Source: an uncultured Collinsella sp. (GTDB lineage: Bacteria; Actinomycetota; Coriobacteriia; Coriobacteriales; Coriobacteriaceae). From it: DNA of 30,335 bases. Position 1 is the first letter of the stretch, and each line of letters begins with the position of its first letter. The DNA is taken from assembly GCA_900547835.1 (NCBI GenBank), contig URIJ01000005.1, forward strand, positions 1-30,335, in the 5' to 3' direction. The notes beneath the pieces are model-generated. The model was given only the letters and a program-made list of their open reading frames with translations, was not told where the DNA came from and searched no databases. Of this stretch, positions 14,596 to 23,212 are shown one piece after another. The position numbers and the translations under genes are program-made.

Positions 14596-14781
14596 GTGGC
14601 TAAGACATCGATGATCGTCAAGTGCAATCGCAAGCAGAAGTTCTCTACTCGTGAGTACACGCGCTGCCAGCGCTGCGGCCGTCCGCACTCTGTGTACCGC
14701 AAGTTCGGCCTGTGCCGTGTCTGCTTCCGCGAGCTTGCACTCAAGGGCGAGCTTCCCGGCGTTAAGAAGGCCAGCTGGTAA
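14596..14781 (+). CDS. rpsN: 30S ribosomal protein S14, zinc-binding type
   Basis: A 61-residue short S14 (type Z) of the small-subunit head. The four zinc cysteines appear as CQRC and CRVC around residues 24-27 and 40-43. The start is GTG at 14596, preceded by GAGGAGGA; the family N terminus (AKTSMIVK) begins directly after it. The zinc-free long paralogue is not in this window. Confidence 0.96.
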   Translation: MAKTSMIVKCNRKQKFSTREYTRCQRCGRPHSVYRKFGLCRVCFRELALKGELPGVKKASW

Positions 14782-14900
14782 GTCACTACCAGCGTTTCAA
14801 GCATCCGTTTGGAACAGGGAAAACGCGCTAGTTAGGCTTTGCCGTTAAGGGCGGCGAAGAACCAAGAGCACGTGTTCATCAAGAACGAAGGAGAATCTGT

Positions 14901-15299
14901 ATGAACCTTACAGACCCGATCGCAGATATGCTTACGCGCATCCGTAACGCTAACTCTGTGAACAAGGCCACGGTCTCCATGCCGAGCAGCAAGAAGCTCG
15001 TCGAGATCGCTCGTGTTCTGCACGAGGAGGGCTACATCGAGGGCTACGATGTCGAGGACACCGTTCCCCAGAAGACTCTGCACATCACGCTTAAGTATGG
15101 TCCCAAGAAGGCTAAGGTCATCAACGGCATCCGCCGCATTTCCAAGCCGGGCCTGCGTAAGTACACCGGCGTTGCCGACATGCCCCGCGTCCGCGGTGGC
15201 CTTGGTACCGCCATTATTTCCACCAGCCATGGCGTCATGACCGACCGCGATGCTCGCAAGCACAACGTCGGCGGCGAGATCATCGCTTACGTCTGGTAA
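14901..15299 (+). CDS. rpsH: 30S ribosomal protein S8
   Basis: A 132-residue S8, an early 16S rRNA central-domain binder and, in E. coli, translational repressor of the spc operon. DPIADMLTRIRNAN at the start and STSHGVMTDRDARKHNVGGE near the end are family signatures. AAGGAG precedes the ATG. The 119-bp gap behind rpsN has no obvious coding frame. Confidence 0.97.
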   Translation: MNLTDPIADMLTRIRNANSVNKATVSMPSSKKLVEIARVLHEEGYIEGYDVEDTVPQKTLHITLKYGPKKAKVINGIRRISKPGLRKYTGVADMPRVRGGLGTAIISTSHGVMTDRDARKHNVGGEIIAYVW

Positions 15300-15332
15300 T
15301 TCGCTCGGTAGGTAGAAGGAAAGGAGATCACC

Positions 15333-15869
15333 GTGTCTCGTATCGGTAATAAGCCTGTCCAGATTCCCGCCGGAGTCGAAGTGGCAGTCAACGGCAACAA
15401 CGTTGTCGTCAAGGGCCCCAAGGGCCAGCTCGAGCTCGATGTCTTTGAGAAGCTCGCTATCAACATCGAGGACAACGTCCTCACCGTTTCCCGTCCCGAC
15501 GACGAGCGTGAGACCCGTGCCCGCCACGGCCTCACCCGCGCCCTCATCCACAACATGGTTGTTGGCGTTTCCGAGGGCTTCGAGAAGAAGCTCGAGCTCG
15601 CCGGCGTCGGTTACCGCGTGCAGCAGAAGGGCAAGAACCTCGAGTTCTCCCTGGGCTTCTCGCACCCCGTGATCGTCGAGGCTCCCGAGGGCATCACCTT
15701 CGAGGTTCCCGACAACACCCACGTGAACGTCAAGGGTATCAACAAGCAGCAGGTCGGTCAGATCGCCGCTGAGATCCGCGGCCATCGTCCTCCCGAGCCT
15801 TACAAGGGCAAGGGTATCCACTACGTTGGCGAGCACATCCGCCGCAAGCTGGGTAAGGCCGCCAAGTAG
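15333..15869 (+). CDS. rplF: 50S ribosomal protein L6
   Basis: A 178-residue L6 at the base of the L7/L12 stalk. SRIGNKPVQIPAGV opens the chain and the C-terminal signature PPEPYKGKGIHYVGE is intact. The start is GTG at 15333 with AAAGGAGA eight bases upstream; no ATG is available nearby in frame. Confidence 0.97.
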   Translation: MSRIGNKPVQIPAGVEVAVNGNNVVVKGPKGQLELDVFEKLAINIEDNVLTVSRPDDERETRARHGLTRALIHNMVVGVSEGFEKKLELAGVGYRVQQKGKNLEFSLGFSHPVIVEAPEGITFEVPDNTHVNVKGINKQQVGQIAAEIRGHRPPEPYKGKGIHYVGEHIRRKLGKAAK

Positions 15870-15894
15870 TCGTAACCGACTCACTCGCATAAGA

Positions 15895-15916
15895 CCAGCA
15901 CCCCGTCAGGTGCTGG
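15895..15916 (+). other. Hairpin between rplF and rplR
   Basis: CCAGCACC (15895-15902) pairs perfectly with GGTGCTGG (15909-15916), loop 6 nt. AACCTTTTTAGG follows after a few bases, so weak attenuation or RNA processing inside the operon is conceivable. Confidence 0.4.
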
Positions 15917-15944
15917 CAAGATCAACCTTTTTAGGAGTTTACGT

Positions 15945-16313
15945 ATGAACAAGCATAAGGCGAAGCTGGAAGGCCTCAAGCGTCGTCAGCGTCGTGTTCG
16001 CGGCAAGGTCTCGGGTACCTCCGAGCGTCCGCGTCTTCGCGTGACCCGTACTAACGCCAACATCTATGCCCAGATCATCGACGACAGCAAGGGCTCCAGC
16101 CTGACGCTCGTCTCTGCCTCGACCCTCGAGGCCGAGTTCAAGGGCACCCACACCTCGAACAAGGAGGCTGCGGAGAAGGTCGGTCAGCTCGTTGGCAAGC
16201 GTGCCATCGAGGCCGGCATCACCAAGGTCGCCTTCGATCGCGGTGGCCGTATCTACCATGGCCGCGTCAAGGCCCTCGCCGACGGTGCTCGTGCCGCCGG
16301 TCTCGAGTTCTAG
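15945..16313 (+). CDS. rplR: 50S ribosomal protein L18
   Basis: A 122-residue L18, which contacts 5S rRNA with L5. The basic N terminus (about 1-30) and the C-terminal VAFDRGGRIYHGRVKALADGAR-type end, here split at about residues 96-117, are diagnostic. AGGAG is seven bases before the ATG. It is 14 bp ahead of rpsE. Confidence 0.97.
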   Translation: MNKHKAKLEGLKRRQRRVRGKVSGTSERPRLRVTRTNANIYAQIIDDSKGSSLTLVSASTLEAEFKGTHTSNKEAAEKVGQLVGKRAIEAGITKVAFDRGGRIYHGRVKALADGARAAGLEF

Positions 16314-16327
16314 GAGGTATGTAGCAC

Positions 16328-16852
16328 ATGGCTCGTAATCAGAAGCAGCAGCGCGAGGCCTCCGAGTTCGAGGAGCGCGTCGTTTACATCAACCGCGTGT
16401 CGAAGACCGTCAAGGGTGGTCGTCGCATGAGCCTCGTCGCTCTCGTCGTCGTTGGCGACGGCAAGGGCAACGTCGGCGTTGGCATGGGCAAGTCCGCTGA
16501 GGTGCCCCTGGCCATCTCCAAGGCGTCTCTCGATGCCAAGAAGAACATGTTCCACGTGCCGGTGACCGAGCAGGGCACCATCCCGCACGAGGTTCTCGGC
16601 CACTTTGGTGCCGGCCGCATCATCATCAAGCCCGCTGTCGAGGGTACCGGCGTTATCGCCGGCGGCGCTGTGCGTCCCCTCTTTGAGCTTGCTGGCATCA
16701 AGAACGTCCTGTCCAAGTCCCTCGGTACCGACAACGGCCTCAACATCATCAAGGCTGCCGTCGAGGGCCTCAAGGAGCTCTCCAGCCCTGAGGACGTCGC
16801 GGCTCGCCGTGGCCTGACGGTCTCCGAGATGTTCGTCGGTAAGGAGAACTAA
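16328..16852 (+). CDS. rpsE: 30S ribosomal protein S5
   Basis: A 174-residue S5, important for decoding fidelity. The N-terminal dsRNA-binding-like domain has EERVVYINRVSKTVKGGRR and VVVGDGKGNVGVGMGKS-type phrases, and the C-terminal half has GAVRPLFELAGI. The spacer to rpmD is two bases, so the two are translationally linked. Confidence 0.97.
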   Translation: MARNQKQQREASEFEERVVYINRVSKTVKGGRRMSLVALVVVGDGKGNVGVGMGKSAEVPLAISKASLDAKKNMFHVPVTEQGTIPHEVLGHFGAGRIIIKPAVEGTGVIAGGAVRPLFELAGIKNVLSKSLGTDNGLNIIKAAVEGLKELSSPEDVAARRGLTVSEMFVGKEN

Positions 16853-16854
16853 GC

Positions 16855-17037
16855 ATGGCTGACACCATCAAGATCAAGCAGGTCCGCAGCACCAATGGTT
16901 GCAAGCAGGACCAGGTCCGTACTGTCCGTGCCCTCGGTCTCCACAGGATCCGCGAGGTTCGCGAGATTGCTGACAACGAGTCCGTCCGCGGCATGATCTT
17001 CAAGGTCAAGCACCTTGTCGAGATTGTAGAGGAGTAG
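16855..17037 (+). CDS. rpmD: 50S ribosomal protein L30
   Basis: A 60-residue L30 with the usual IKIKQVRSTNGCKQDQVRTV start and the GLHRIREVRE centre. Its ribosome site lies in the end of rpsE (AAGGAG), two bases of spacer separating the genes, and rplO follows after three bases. Confidence 0.96.
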   Translation: MADTIKIKQVRSTNGCKQDQVRTVRALGLHRIREVREIADNESVRGMIFKVKHLVEIVEE

Positions 17038-17040
17038 CAA

Positions 17041-17490
17041 ATGCAGCTTCACGATCTTACTCCCGCGCCCGGTTCCACCAAGAACCGTAAGCGCGTCGGC
17101 CGTGGCAATTCTTCGGGTCACGGCACCACTTCTGGCCGCGGCCAGAAGGGCCAGGGTTCCCGCTCTGGTGGCACCAAGGGTGCCGGCTTCGAGGGTGGCC
17201 AGACTCCGCTGGCTATGCGCCTGCCCAAGCTTCCGGGCTTCCGCAACCCCCGTCGTATCGAGTACACCGCTGTTAACGTTGAGCGTCTCGAGCGTAAGTT
17301 CGAGGACGGCGCTGTAATCGACGGTGCCGCTCTTAAGGCCGCTCGCATCACCAAGAGCGAGTTCGAGCCCGTCAAGGTGCTCGGCAATGGTGAGCTCACC
17401 AAGAAGTTCACGGTCAAGGTCGACAAGGTCAGCGCTTCTGCGCAGGCCAAGATCGAGGCCGCCGGCGGAAAGGTCGAGCTGCCGTGCTAA
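17041..17490 (+). CDS. rplO: 50S ribosomal protein L15
   Basis: A 149-residue L15. The Gly/Arg/Lys-rich N-terminal extension (RVGRGNSSGHGTTSGRGQKG, about 20-39) that enters the ribosome core is complete, and the C-terminal globular domain contains the KVLGNGELTKKFTVK signature. Its last codons overlap the start of secY by seven bases. Confidence 0.97.
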   Translation: MQLHDLTPAPGSTKNRKRVGRGNSSGHGTTSGRGQKGQGSRSGGTKGAGFEGGQTPLAMRLPKLPGFRNPRRIEYTAVNVERLERKFEDGAVIDGAALKAARITKSEFEPVKVLGNGELTKKFTVKVDKVSASAQAKIEAAGGKVELPC

Positions 17491-18770
17491 ATGGTCTTAA
17501 GAATGCTTTCCGCATCAAAGAATTGCGCGAAAAGATTCTTTTTACCATAGCTATGCTCGTCGTGTACCGCATTGGTGCGCACGTTCCTGTGCCCGGCATT
17601 CCCTTCCAGGGGATGCTGGGCCTTTTCTCGACCGATAACAATTCGGTCGCCGCAGGTGCTATGGCCCTCCTGAATCTTTTCTCTGGCGGCGCTTTGAGCT
17701 ATGTGTCGGTGTTTTCGCTGGGCATCATGCCTTACATCACCAGCTCGATCATCCTCCAGATGCTCCAGGCCGTTGTGCCTTCCCTGCATGAGCTTGCCCG
17801 CGAGGGCGAGGTCGGTCAGACCAAGATTACGCAGTATTCGCGTTACCTCACCCTGGCTCTGGCAATCCTCAACTCCGTGGGTTACCTCTTCCTCTTTAAG
17901 AGCTTCGGCATCAGCTTTAATGGCGCCGGCGCTCCCGAGATCATCTTCGACCTCATGATCGTCGGCACGCTCACCGCGGGCGCCATGCTGATCATGTGGA
18001 TTGGTGAGCTCATCACCCAGCGCGGTATCGGCAATGGCATGTCGCTGATCATCTTTGCGAACATCATGGCCGGTCTGCCGCAGGCTATCTTCTCCAGCAC
18101 CGAGGGCAATGCCGGTGGCATCATCACCATGGTGATCATCTGCGCCATCATCCTGCTGGTTATCCCGCTGATTATTTTCCTTGAGCGCGGCCAGCGCCGC
18201 ATCCCGGTCTCCTACGCTAAGCGCGTCGTGGGCCGTCGCATGATGGGTGGCCAGACCACCTACCTGCCCATCAAGGTCAACACCGCGGGTGTCGTGCCGA
18301 TCATCTTCGCTTCGGCGCTGCTGTACTTCCCGGCTCAGATTGCCGTGTTCTTCCCCGGCATCGGCTGGATCCAGGCAGTTGCCTCTGCGCTTTCGCGCGG
18401 CTGGCTCAACTGGGTGCTTAACGTTGTCCTCATCGTGTTCTTCGCGTACTTCTACACCTCCATGGTGTTCAACCCCGATGACACGGCCGACAACCTTAAG
18501 AAGCAGGGCGGCTTTATTCCGGGCGTCCGTCCGGGTAGGGCTACCGCGGCCTACATCAAGAACGCGCTCAACAAGATCACGCTTCCCAGCGCTGTCTTTT
18601 TGGCGCTCATCGCCATCGTGCCTTCGATCATCTTCTCCTTCACGGGTAACCATCTGATCCAGGCATTTGGCGGCACGTCCATCCTCATCATGGTCGGCGT
18701 CGTGCTCGACACGGTCGATAAGCTCGAAGGCCAGATCAAGATGTATGATTACGATGGATTCTTTAAATAG
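17484..18770 (+). CDS. secY: Preprotein translocase subunit SecY
   Basis: A 428-residue polytopic protein, the channel of the Sec translocase in the cytoplasmic membrane. About ten hydrophobic segments can be traced. The plug/TM2 region YVSVFSLGIMPYITSSIILQ and the cytosolic loop RGQRRIPVSYAKR, which meets SecA and the ribosome, are intact. The only sensible start is GTG at 17484 (MLNGLKNAFRIKELR), overlapping rplO by seven bases; an ATG at 17491 is out of frame. Translational coupling to rplO is likely. Confidence 0.96.
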   Translation: MLNGLKNAFRIKELREKILFTIAMLVVYRIGAHVPVPGIPFQGMLGLFSTDNNSVAAGAMALLNLFSGGALSYVSVFSLGIMPYITSSIILQMLQAVVPSLHELAREGEVGQTKITQYSRYLTLALAILNSVGYLFLFKSFGISFNGAGAPEIIFDLMIVGTLTAGAMLIMWIGELITQRGIGNGMSLIIFANIMAGLPQAIFSSTEGNAGGIITMVIICAIILLVIPLIIFLERGQRRIPVSYAKRVVGRRMMGGQTTYLPIKVNTAGVVPIIFASALLYFPAQIAVFFPGIGWIQAVASALSRGWLNWVLNVVLIVFFAYFYTSMVFNPDDTADNLKKQGGFIPGVRPGRATAAYIKNALNKITLPSAVFLALIAIVPSIIFSFTGNHLIQAFGGTSILIMVGVVLDTVDKLEGQIKMYDYDGFFK

Positions 18771-18788
18771 GCTAGAGGAGGATTGCTC

Positions 18789-19415
18789 ATGAACCTCGTA
18801 TTGCTCGGAGCTCCGGGTGCCGGTAAGGGCACCGTCGCACAGGAGCTCGTCGCCGAGTTTGGCGTCGCCCACATTTCCACGGGCGACCTGCTGCGTGCTG
18901 CCGTCAAGGGCGGCACCGAGCTTGGTATTCAGGCTAAGAAGTACATGGACGCTGGCGAGCTCGTTCCCGACCAGCTCGTGATCGACCTTGTCAAGGAGCG
19001 CCTTGCCGCCGATGACGCCCAGCAGGGCTTCATCCTCGACGGCTTCCCGCGCAACACCGCCCAGGCTGTGACGCTCGATTCCGAGCTCTCCGCCATGGGT
19101 CGCGAGATCGACTGCGCCCTTCTGGTCGATGTGGCCCCCGAGGTCATTATCGATCGTCTGTCTTCGCGTCGCACCTGCCGCGCATGCGGTTACACCGGCA
19201 CCGCTGCCGATGCCACCTGCCCCAAGTGCGCAGGCGAGATGTATCAGCGCGACGACGACAAGCCCGAGACCATCAAGAACCGTCTCGACGTCTACGAGAA
19301 GTCCACGAGCCCGCTCGTCGACTACTATCGTGGCCAGGGTCTGCTCAAGTCGGTCAACGGTGACCAGGCTCGCGAGACCGTGTACGGGGATGTCAAAGAG
19401 GCTCTCGGTCTATGA
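18789..19415 (+). CDS. adk: Adenylate kinase, zinc-lid form
   Basis: A 208-residue adenylate kinase that interconverts ATP + AMP and two ADP. The P-loop is GAPGAGKGT (7-15), DGFPRN (84-89) binds AMP, and the long lid carries four cysteines, C130, C133, C144 and C147, so it should hold zinc as in many Gram-positives. The ATG at 18789 is chosen over an in-frame TTG at 18783 because GAGGAGG is correctly spaced. Its stop overlaps the map start (ATGA). Confidence 0.97.
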   Translation: MNLVLLGAPGAGKGTVAQELVAEFGVAHISTGDLLRAAVKGGTELGIQAKKYMDAGELVPDQLVIDLVKERLAADDAQQGFILDGFPRNTAQAVTLDSELSAMGREIDCALLVDVAPEVIIDRLSSRRTCRACGYTGTAADATCPKCAGEMYQRDDDKPETIKNRLDVYEKSTSPLVDYYRGQGLLKSVNGDQARETVYGDVKEALGL

Positions 19416-20200
19416 TCAAGATTAAGTCTGCAACGCAAATCGAGCAGATGAAGAAGGCAGGAGCGCTATCTAAGATGGCGCTCCGCCACGTTGGAGCCAT
19501 GGTGCGCCCCGGCGTTTCGACTTTTGAGCTCGATCAGCTCGCGGAGCAGATTATCCGCATGCATGGCGGCACCCCGGCCTTTAAGGGTTACGGCGGGTTC
19601 CCGGGGACCATTTGCGCATCGATCAACGATGCCGTGGTCCACGGTATTCCCAACCCCGACATGATCCTGCGCGATGGCGATATCATCTCCATCGATACGG
19701 GAGCCGTTGTCGACGGTTGGGTCGGCGATAACGCTTGGACGTTTTTCGTCGGCACCCCCACGCCCGAAGCCAAGGCTTTGTGCGAGGTCACGCGCGATTG
19801 CCTTAAGGCTGCCATCGAGCAGGCTGTTCCCGGTAACCATATCGGGGACGTCGGTTATGCCGTTCAGTCCCTCGCCGAGTCTCACGGTTACGGCGTGCTT
19901 CGTGATTATGTGGGTCATGGCATTGGCCGCGTGATGCACGAGGACCCCAACGTTCCTAACTATGGAAAGAAGGGGAGGGGCGTTCGCCTCCAGGCCGGCA
20001 TGGTCATTGCCATCGAGCCGATGGTTACGATGGGTTCCAACCATGTGAGCACGGGCTCCGACGGTTGGATTGTTACGACCAACGATCACCTGCCCGCCGC
20101 GCACTACGAGAACACCGTCGCCATTACCAATGACGGTCCGGTGATTCTCACCACGGATGCCCAAGGTGCTTGGTGCTCCCTCCAAGGCGGAGAAATGTAA
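19412..20200 (+). CDS. map: Methionine aminopeptidase, type I
   Basis: A 262-residue enzyme that removes the initiator methionine. Substrate-contact H77 and metal ligands D95 (SIDTGA), D106 (VGDNAW), H169 (GHGIGR), E202 (AIEPMV) and E233 (YENTVAIT) are all present. There is no N-terminal zinc-finger extension. The start overlaps adk by four bases, a typical coupled arrangement. The run of secY-adk-map ends here; a promoter follows before infA. Confidence 0.97.
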   Translation: MIKIKSATQIEQMKKAGALSKMALRHVGAMVRPGVSTFELDQLAEQIIRMHGGTPAFKGYGGFPGTICASINDAVVHGIPNPDMILRDGDIISIDTGAVVDGWVGDNAWTFFVGTPTPEAKALCEVTRDCLKAAIEQAVPGNHIGDVGYAVQSLAESHGYGVLRDYVGHGIGRVMHEDPNVPNYGKKGRGVRLQAGMVIAIEPMVTMGSNHVSTGSDGWIVTTNDHLPAAHYENTVAITNDGPVILTTDAQGAWCSLQGGEM

Positions 20201-20236
20201 CAAGTTCCATTTAGTTGTGGAGCCATTACGAAGTTA

Positions 20237-20265
20237 TTACGATGCGTGCATACGTGTTGTAGAAT
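20237..20265 (+). promoter_or_regulatory. Promoter upstream of infA
   Basis: TTACGA (20237-20242) and TAGAAT (20260-20265) are separated by exactly 17 bp. Transcription would begin near 20272, about 33 bases before the preferred infA start. It gives the infA-rpmJ-rpsM-rpsK-rpsD-rpoA-rplQ segment a source of transcription apart from secY. Confidence 0.55.
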
Positions 20266-20304
20266 ACTCAATCGCTGTCGTTTTCTAGAGAAAGATGATT
20301 GCTT

Positions 20305-20523
20305 GTGAAGAAGGAAGACGCAATTGAGCTCGAGGGTACGGTAAAGGAGCCGCTGCCCAACGCCATGTTTAAGGTCGAGCTCGAGAACGGTCATTCGGTT
20401 CTGTGCAACATTTCTGGCAAGATCCGAATGAATTACATCCGTATTCTCCCCGGTGACAGGGTTGTCGTGGAGCTTTCCCCGTACGACCTGACCCGCGGCC
20501 GCATCACCTATCGCTATAAATAG
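20305..20523 (+). CDS. infA: Translation initiation factor IF-1
   Basis: A 72-residue IF-1, an OB-fold protein occupying the ribosomal A site during initiation. KEDAIELEGTV and NGHSVLCNISGKIRMNYIRI, with the terminal LTRGRITYRYK, are classic. GTG at 20305 gives the standard 72 residues (MKKEDAIE); a TTG two codons upstream at 20299 would add Met-Leu and cannot be excluded. The ribosome site (AGAGAAAG) is mediocre. Confidence 0.95.
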   Translation: MKKEDAIELEGTVKEPLPNAMFKVELENGHSVLCNISGKIRMNYIRILPGDRVVVELSPYDLTRGRITYRYK

Positions 20524-20533
20524 CGGCACGCAT

Positions 20534-20586
20534 ACACGCTCTTTTCCGACTGCAGGCTTAGCTCAACCTACGGTCGGTTTGCGTGT
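20534..20586 (+). other. Two-part stem-loop in the infA-rpmJ gap
   Basis: ACACGC (20534-20539) pairs with GCGTGT (20581-20586). Inside, CCGACTG (20546-20552) pairs with CGGTCGG (20571-20577), one pair being G-U, and the two stems are joined by a 6/3 internal loop of pyrimidines. The apical loop is 18 nt. It occupies much of the 147-bp gap and could be a leader RNA controlling rpmJ-rpsM, for example an r-protein-binding site. Confidence 0.4.
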
Positions 20587-20670
20587 GAAGACCAGCCATA
20601 GTTTTAAACGCCTGCGGCTGGGCGAGTAGATAGTAGGGAAGTAGTTTGAGCGCTACCGAAAGGAAGAACG

Positions 20671-20784
20671 ATGAAGGTACGTCCTTCGGTCAAGAAGATG
20701 TGCGATAAGTGCAAAATCATTAGGCGCCATGGCAAGGTCCTCGTCATTTGCGAGAACCCCCGTCATAAGCAGCGTCAGGGTTAA
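20671..20784 (+). CDS. rpmJ: 50S ribosomal protein L36
   Basis: A 37-residue L36 that is easily missed because of its size. It reads MKVRPSVKKMCDKCK, then a basic middle and NPRHKQRQG at the end. Zinc ligands C11, C14, C27 and H32 mark the zinc-containing form. AAAGGAAG is correctly placed before the ATG, and rpsM begins 14 bases after the stop. Confidence 0.96.
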   Translation: MKVRPSVKKMCDKCKIIRRHGKVLVICENPRHKQRQG

Positions 20785-20798
20785 GAGAGGAGACTACG

Positions 20799-21173
20799 TT
20801 GGCCCGTATTAATGGTGTCGACCTCCCGCGTGAGAAGCGCGTTGAGATCGGTCTGACCTACATTTACGGCATCGGCCGCACCACTGCGACGAAGATTTGC
20901 GTCGAGTGCAACGTTAACGTGGATACGCGCGTTAAGGACCTCACCGAGGATGAGGTTAACGCCATCCGCGATTATATCGATAAGAACCAGATCATGGTTG
21001 AGGGCGACCTCCGCCGTGAGCGCAACCAGAACGTCAAGCGCCTTATGGACATCGGCTGCAACCGCGGCCTTCGTCACCGCAAGGGCCTCCCGGTCCGCGG
21101 CCAGCGCACCCACACTAACGCTCGTACCCGCAAGGGCCCGAAGCGTCAGATCGGTGCTAAGAAGAAGAAATAA
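20799..21173 (+). CDS. rpsM: 30S ribosomal protein S13
   Basis: A 124-residue S13 of the small-subunit head, in contact with the P-site tRNA. YIYGIGRTTA (about 20-29) and the RGQRTHTNARTRKGPK-type basic tail are clear. The start is TTG at 20799 with AGAGAGGAGA upstream, giving the exact family N terminus ARINGVDLP. A TTG start in a highly expressed gene is less usual. Confidence 0.96.
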   Translation: MARINGVDLPREKRVEIGLTYIYGIGRTTATKICVECNVNVDTRVKDLTEDEVNAIRDYIDKNQIMVEGDLRRERNQNVKRLMDIGCNRGLRHRKGLPVRGQRTHTNARTRKGPKRQIGAKKKK

Positions 21174-21187
21174 GGAGCGCTAGATAG

Positions 21188-21592
21188 ATGGCTACTGCTA
21201 AGAAGAACGTTCGCGCTGCCCGTCTGAAGCGCGCGGACCGTAAGAACATTTCCGTGGGCCAGGCTCACATTCGTTCTACGTTCAACAACACGATCGTTTC
21301 GATCACCGATCCCCAGGGCAACGTCATTTCCTGGAAGTCGGCTGGCCAGGTGGGCTTCAAGGGCTCCCGTAAGTCCACGCCGTTCGCTGCCCAGATGGCT
21401 GCCGAGGCTGCTGCCAAGCAGGCCATGGAGCACGGTATGAAGAAGGTTTCCGTCTTCGTCAAGGGCCCCGGCTCCGGTCGTGAGACCGCCATCCGCTCCC
21501 TCCAGGCTGCTGGCCTCGAGGTCTCGAGCATCCAGGACAAGACCCCCATTCCGCACAACGGCTGCCGCCCCAAGAAGCGTCGCCGCGTGTAA
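21188..21592 (+). CDS. rpsK: 30S ribosomal protein S11
   Basis: A 134-residue S11 of the small-subunit platform. HIRSTFNNTIVSITD and the C-terminal DKTPIPHNGCRPKKRRRV are diagnostic. AAGGAG lies ahead of the ATG. The gaps to rpsM and rpsD are 14 and 19 bases. Confidence 0.97.
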   Translation: MATAKKNVRAARLKRADRKNISVGQAHIRSTFNNTIVSITDPQGNVISWKSAGQVGFKGSRKSTPFAAQMAAEAAAKQAMEHGMKKVSVFVKGPGSGRETAIRSLQAAGLEVSSIQDKTPIPHNGCRPKKRRRV

Positions 21593-21611
21593 CTGAAAGG
21601 ATCGTATCAAT

Positions 21612-22208
21612 ATGGCAATCGACAGGACTCCTGTTCTTAAGCGCTGCCGTCAGCTCGGGATCGATCCCGCTGAGCTCGGTTACAGCAGCAAGAAGGAATC
21701 TATCCGTCAGCCCAAGCGCCGTCGCAAGGAATCTGAGTACGGCATGCAGCTGCGCGAGAAGCAGAAGGTCAAGTTCATCTATGGCGTTCTGGAGAAGCAG
21801 TTCCACGGCTACTTCAACAAGGCCCGCAAGATGAACGGCGTCACCGGTGAGAACCTCATGATCATCCTTGAGTCTCGCCTCGACAACGTCGTCTTCCGTC
21901 TTGGCTTCGCCCGCACCCGCAAAGAGGCTCGTCAGTCCGTCCGTCACGGTCACTTCACCGTGAACGGCAAGCGCGTGGACATCCCGTCCTACCGCGTCAA
22001 GGCCGGCGACGTCGTCGCTGTCGGCGAGAAGTTCCGTGACCTCCTCCCCATCAAGGAGGCCCTGATTTCCTCCGAGCGCTTTGAGGTCCCTGGCTGGCTC
22101 GAGGTCGATATCGAGAAGCTGTCTGGTAACGTGCTCGCTCTGCCGACGCGTGAGCAGATCAGCGGTGATATCAACGAGCAGCTCATCGTCGAGCTCTACT
22201 CTAAGTAG
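21612..22208 (+). CDS. rpsD: 30S ribosomal protein S4
   Basis: A 198-residue S4, a primary 16S rRNA binder. The S4 RNA-binding domain (about 90-150) includes ESRLDNVVFRLGFARTRKEA and the RQSVRHGHFTVNGKRV region. The N-terminal part lacks the four-cysteine zinc knuckle seen in some S4 proteins; only one Cys (C12) remains, so it is the zinc-free form. Confidence 0.97.
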   Translation: MAIDRTPVLKRCRQLGIDPAELGYSSKKESIRQPKRRRKESEYGMQLREKQKVKFIYGVLEKQFHGYFNKARKMNGVTGENLMIILESRLDNVVFRLGFARTRKEARQSVRHGHFTVNGKRVDIPSYRVKAGDVVAVGEKFRDLLPIKEALISSERFEVPGWLEVDIEKLSGNVLALPTREQISGDINEQLIVELYSK

Positions 22209-22240
22209 TCCATCCGGGCTGCTGAGGCTGGAGGTAATAC

Positions 22241-23182
22241 ATGTCAGAATTCATTAGGCCTCAGGTTCAGGTCGAAGAGATCAACGAGACGTCTGCTCGT
22301 GTCTCCGTCGAGCCGCTCGAGCGTGGCTACGGCGATACGCTGGGTAACTCCCTTCGTCGCGTTCTTCTGTCCTCGCTCGAGGGTGCCGCCGTCGAGGCTA
22401 TTCAGATCGATGGTGCGCAGCACGAGTTCATGACCATCCCTAACATGGTCGAGGATGTCACCGACATCGTCCTGAATGTCAAGGGTCTTGTCTTCAGGGC
22501 TCTCGGCACGACCGACGAGGCGACCGCCACCATTTCGGTTGACGGCCCCTGCGAGGTCACCGGTGCGGACTTCTTTATTCCGTCCGAGTTTGAGCTGGTC
22601 AACCCCGAGCAGCACATCGCTACGCTCACCGAGGGTGGCCATCTCACCATGAGCATGCGCATCGGCTATGGCCGCGGCTATGTTTCTGGCGAGGCCAACA
22701 AGCGCGACAACGATCCCATCGGTGTGATCCACGTCGACTCGCTGTACTCGCCGGTGTCCCGTTGCGCCAAGCTCGTTGAGGCTTGCCGTGTCGGTCAGCA
22801 CACCGACTACGACCGCCTTGTCCTCGAGATCGAGACCAACGGCTCCATCGCCCCGCGCGACGCCGTGGTCCAGGCTGCCAATATCATCAACCAGCATATG
22901 GCTGCCTTTATGAACCTTGCCGAGACCCCCGAGGTCGAGGAGGAGGCTTCGATCTTCGCTCCCGAGGTCACCAACGACAACGCCGAGCTGGACAAGCAGA
23001 TCGAGGATCTGGACCTTTCCGTCCGTTCCTACAACTGCCTTAAGCGCGCCAGCATTCACTCGGTCCGTCAGCTCGTTGAGTTCTCGGAGAACGATCTGCT
23101 CAACATCCGTAACTTCGGTGTTAAGTCGATCGAGGAAGTGAAGGACAAGCTTGAGTCCATGGGCCTGAGCCTGAAGGCTTAA
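22241..23182 (+). CDS. rpoA: RNA polymerase subunit alpha
   Basis: A 313-residue alpha subunit. The N-terminal assembly domain (about 1-225) includes the DTLGNSLRRVLLSSLEGAAV phrase. The C-terminal domain (about 245-313), which contacts UP elements and activators, contains SYNCLKRASIHSV and the helix-hairpin-helix DLLNIRNFGVKSIEEVKDKL. A short acidic linker joins the domains. GGAGG precedes the ATG. Confidence 0.97.
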   Translation: MSEFIRPQVQVEEINETSARVSVEPLERGYGDTLGNSLRRVLLSSLEGAAVEAIQIDGAQHEFMTIPNMVEDVTDIVLNVKGLVFRALGTTDEATATISVDGPCEVTGADFFIPSEFELVNPEQHIATLTEGGHLTMSMRIGYGRGYVSGEANKRDNDPIGVIHVDSLYSPVSRCAKLVEACRVGQHTDYDRLVLEIETNGSIAPRDAVVQAANIINQHMAAFMNLAETPEVEEEASIFAPEVTNDNAELDKQIEDLDLSVRSYNCLKRASIHSVRQLVEFSENDLLNIRNFGVKSIEEVKDKLESMGLSLKA

Positions 23183-23212
23183 TGCTTCGCATATTTGAGG
23201 AGAAACTAGACC

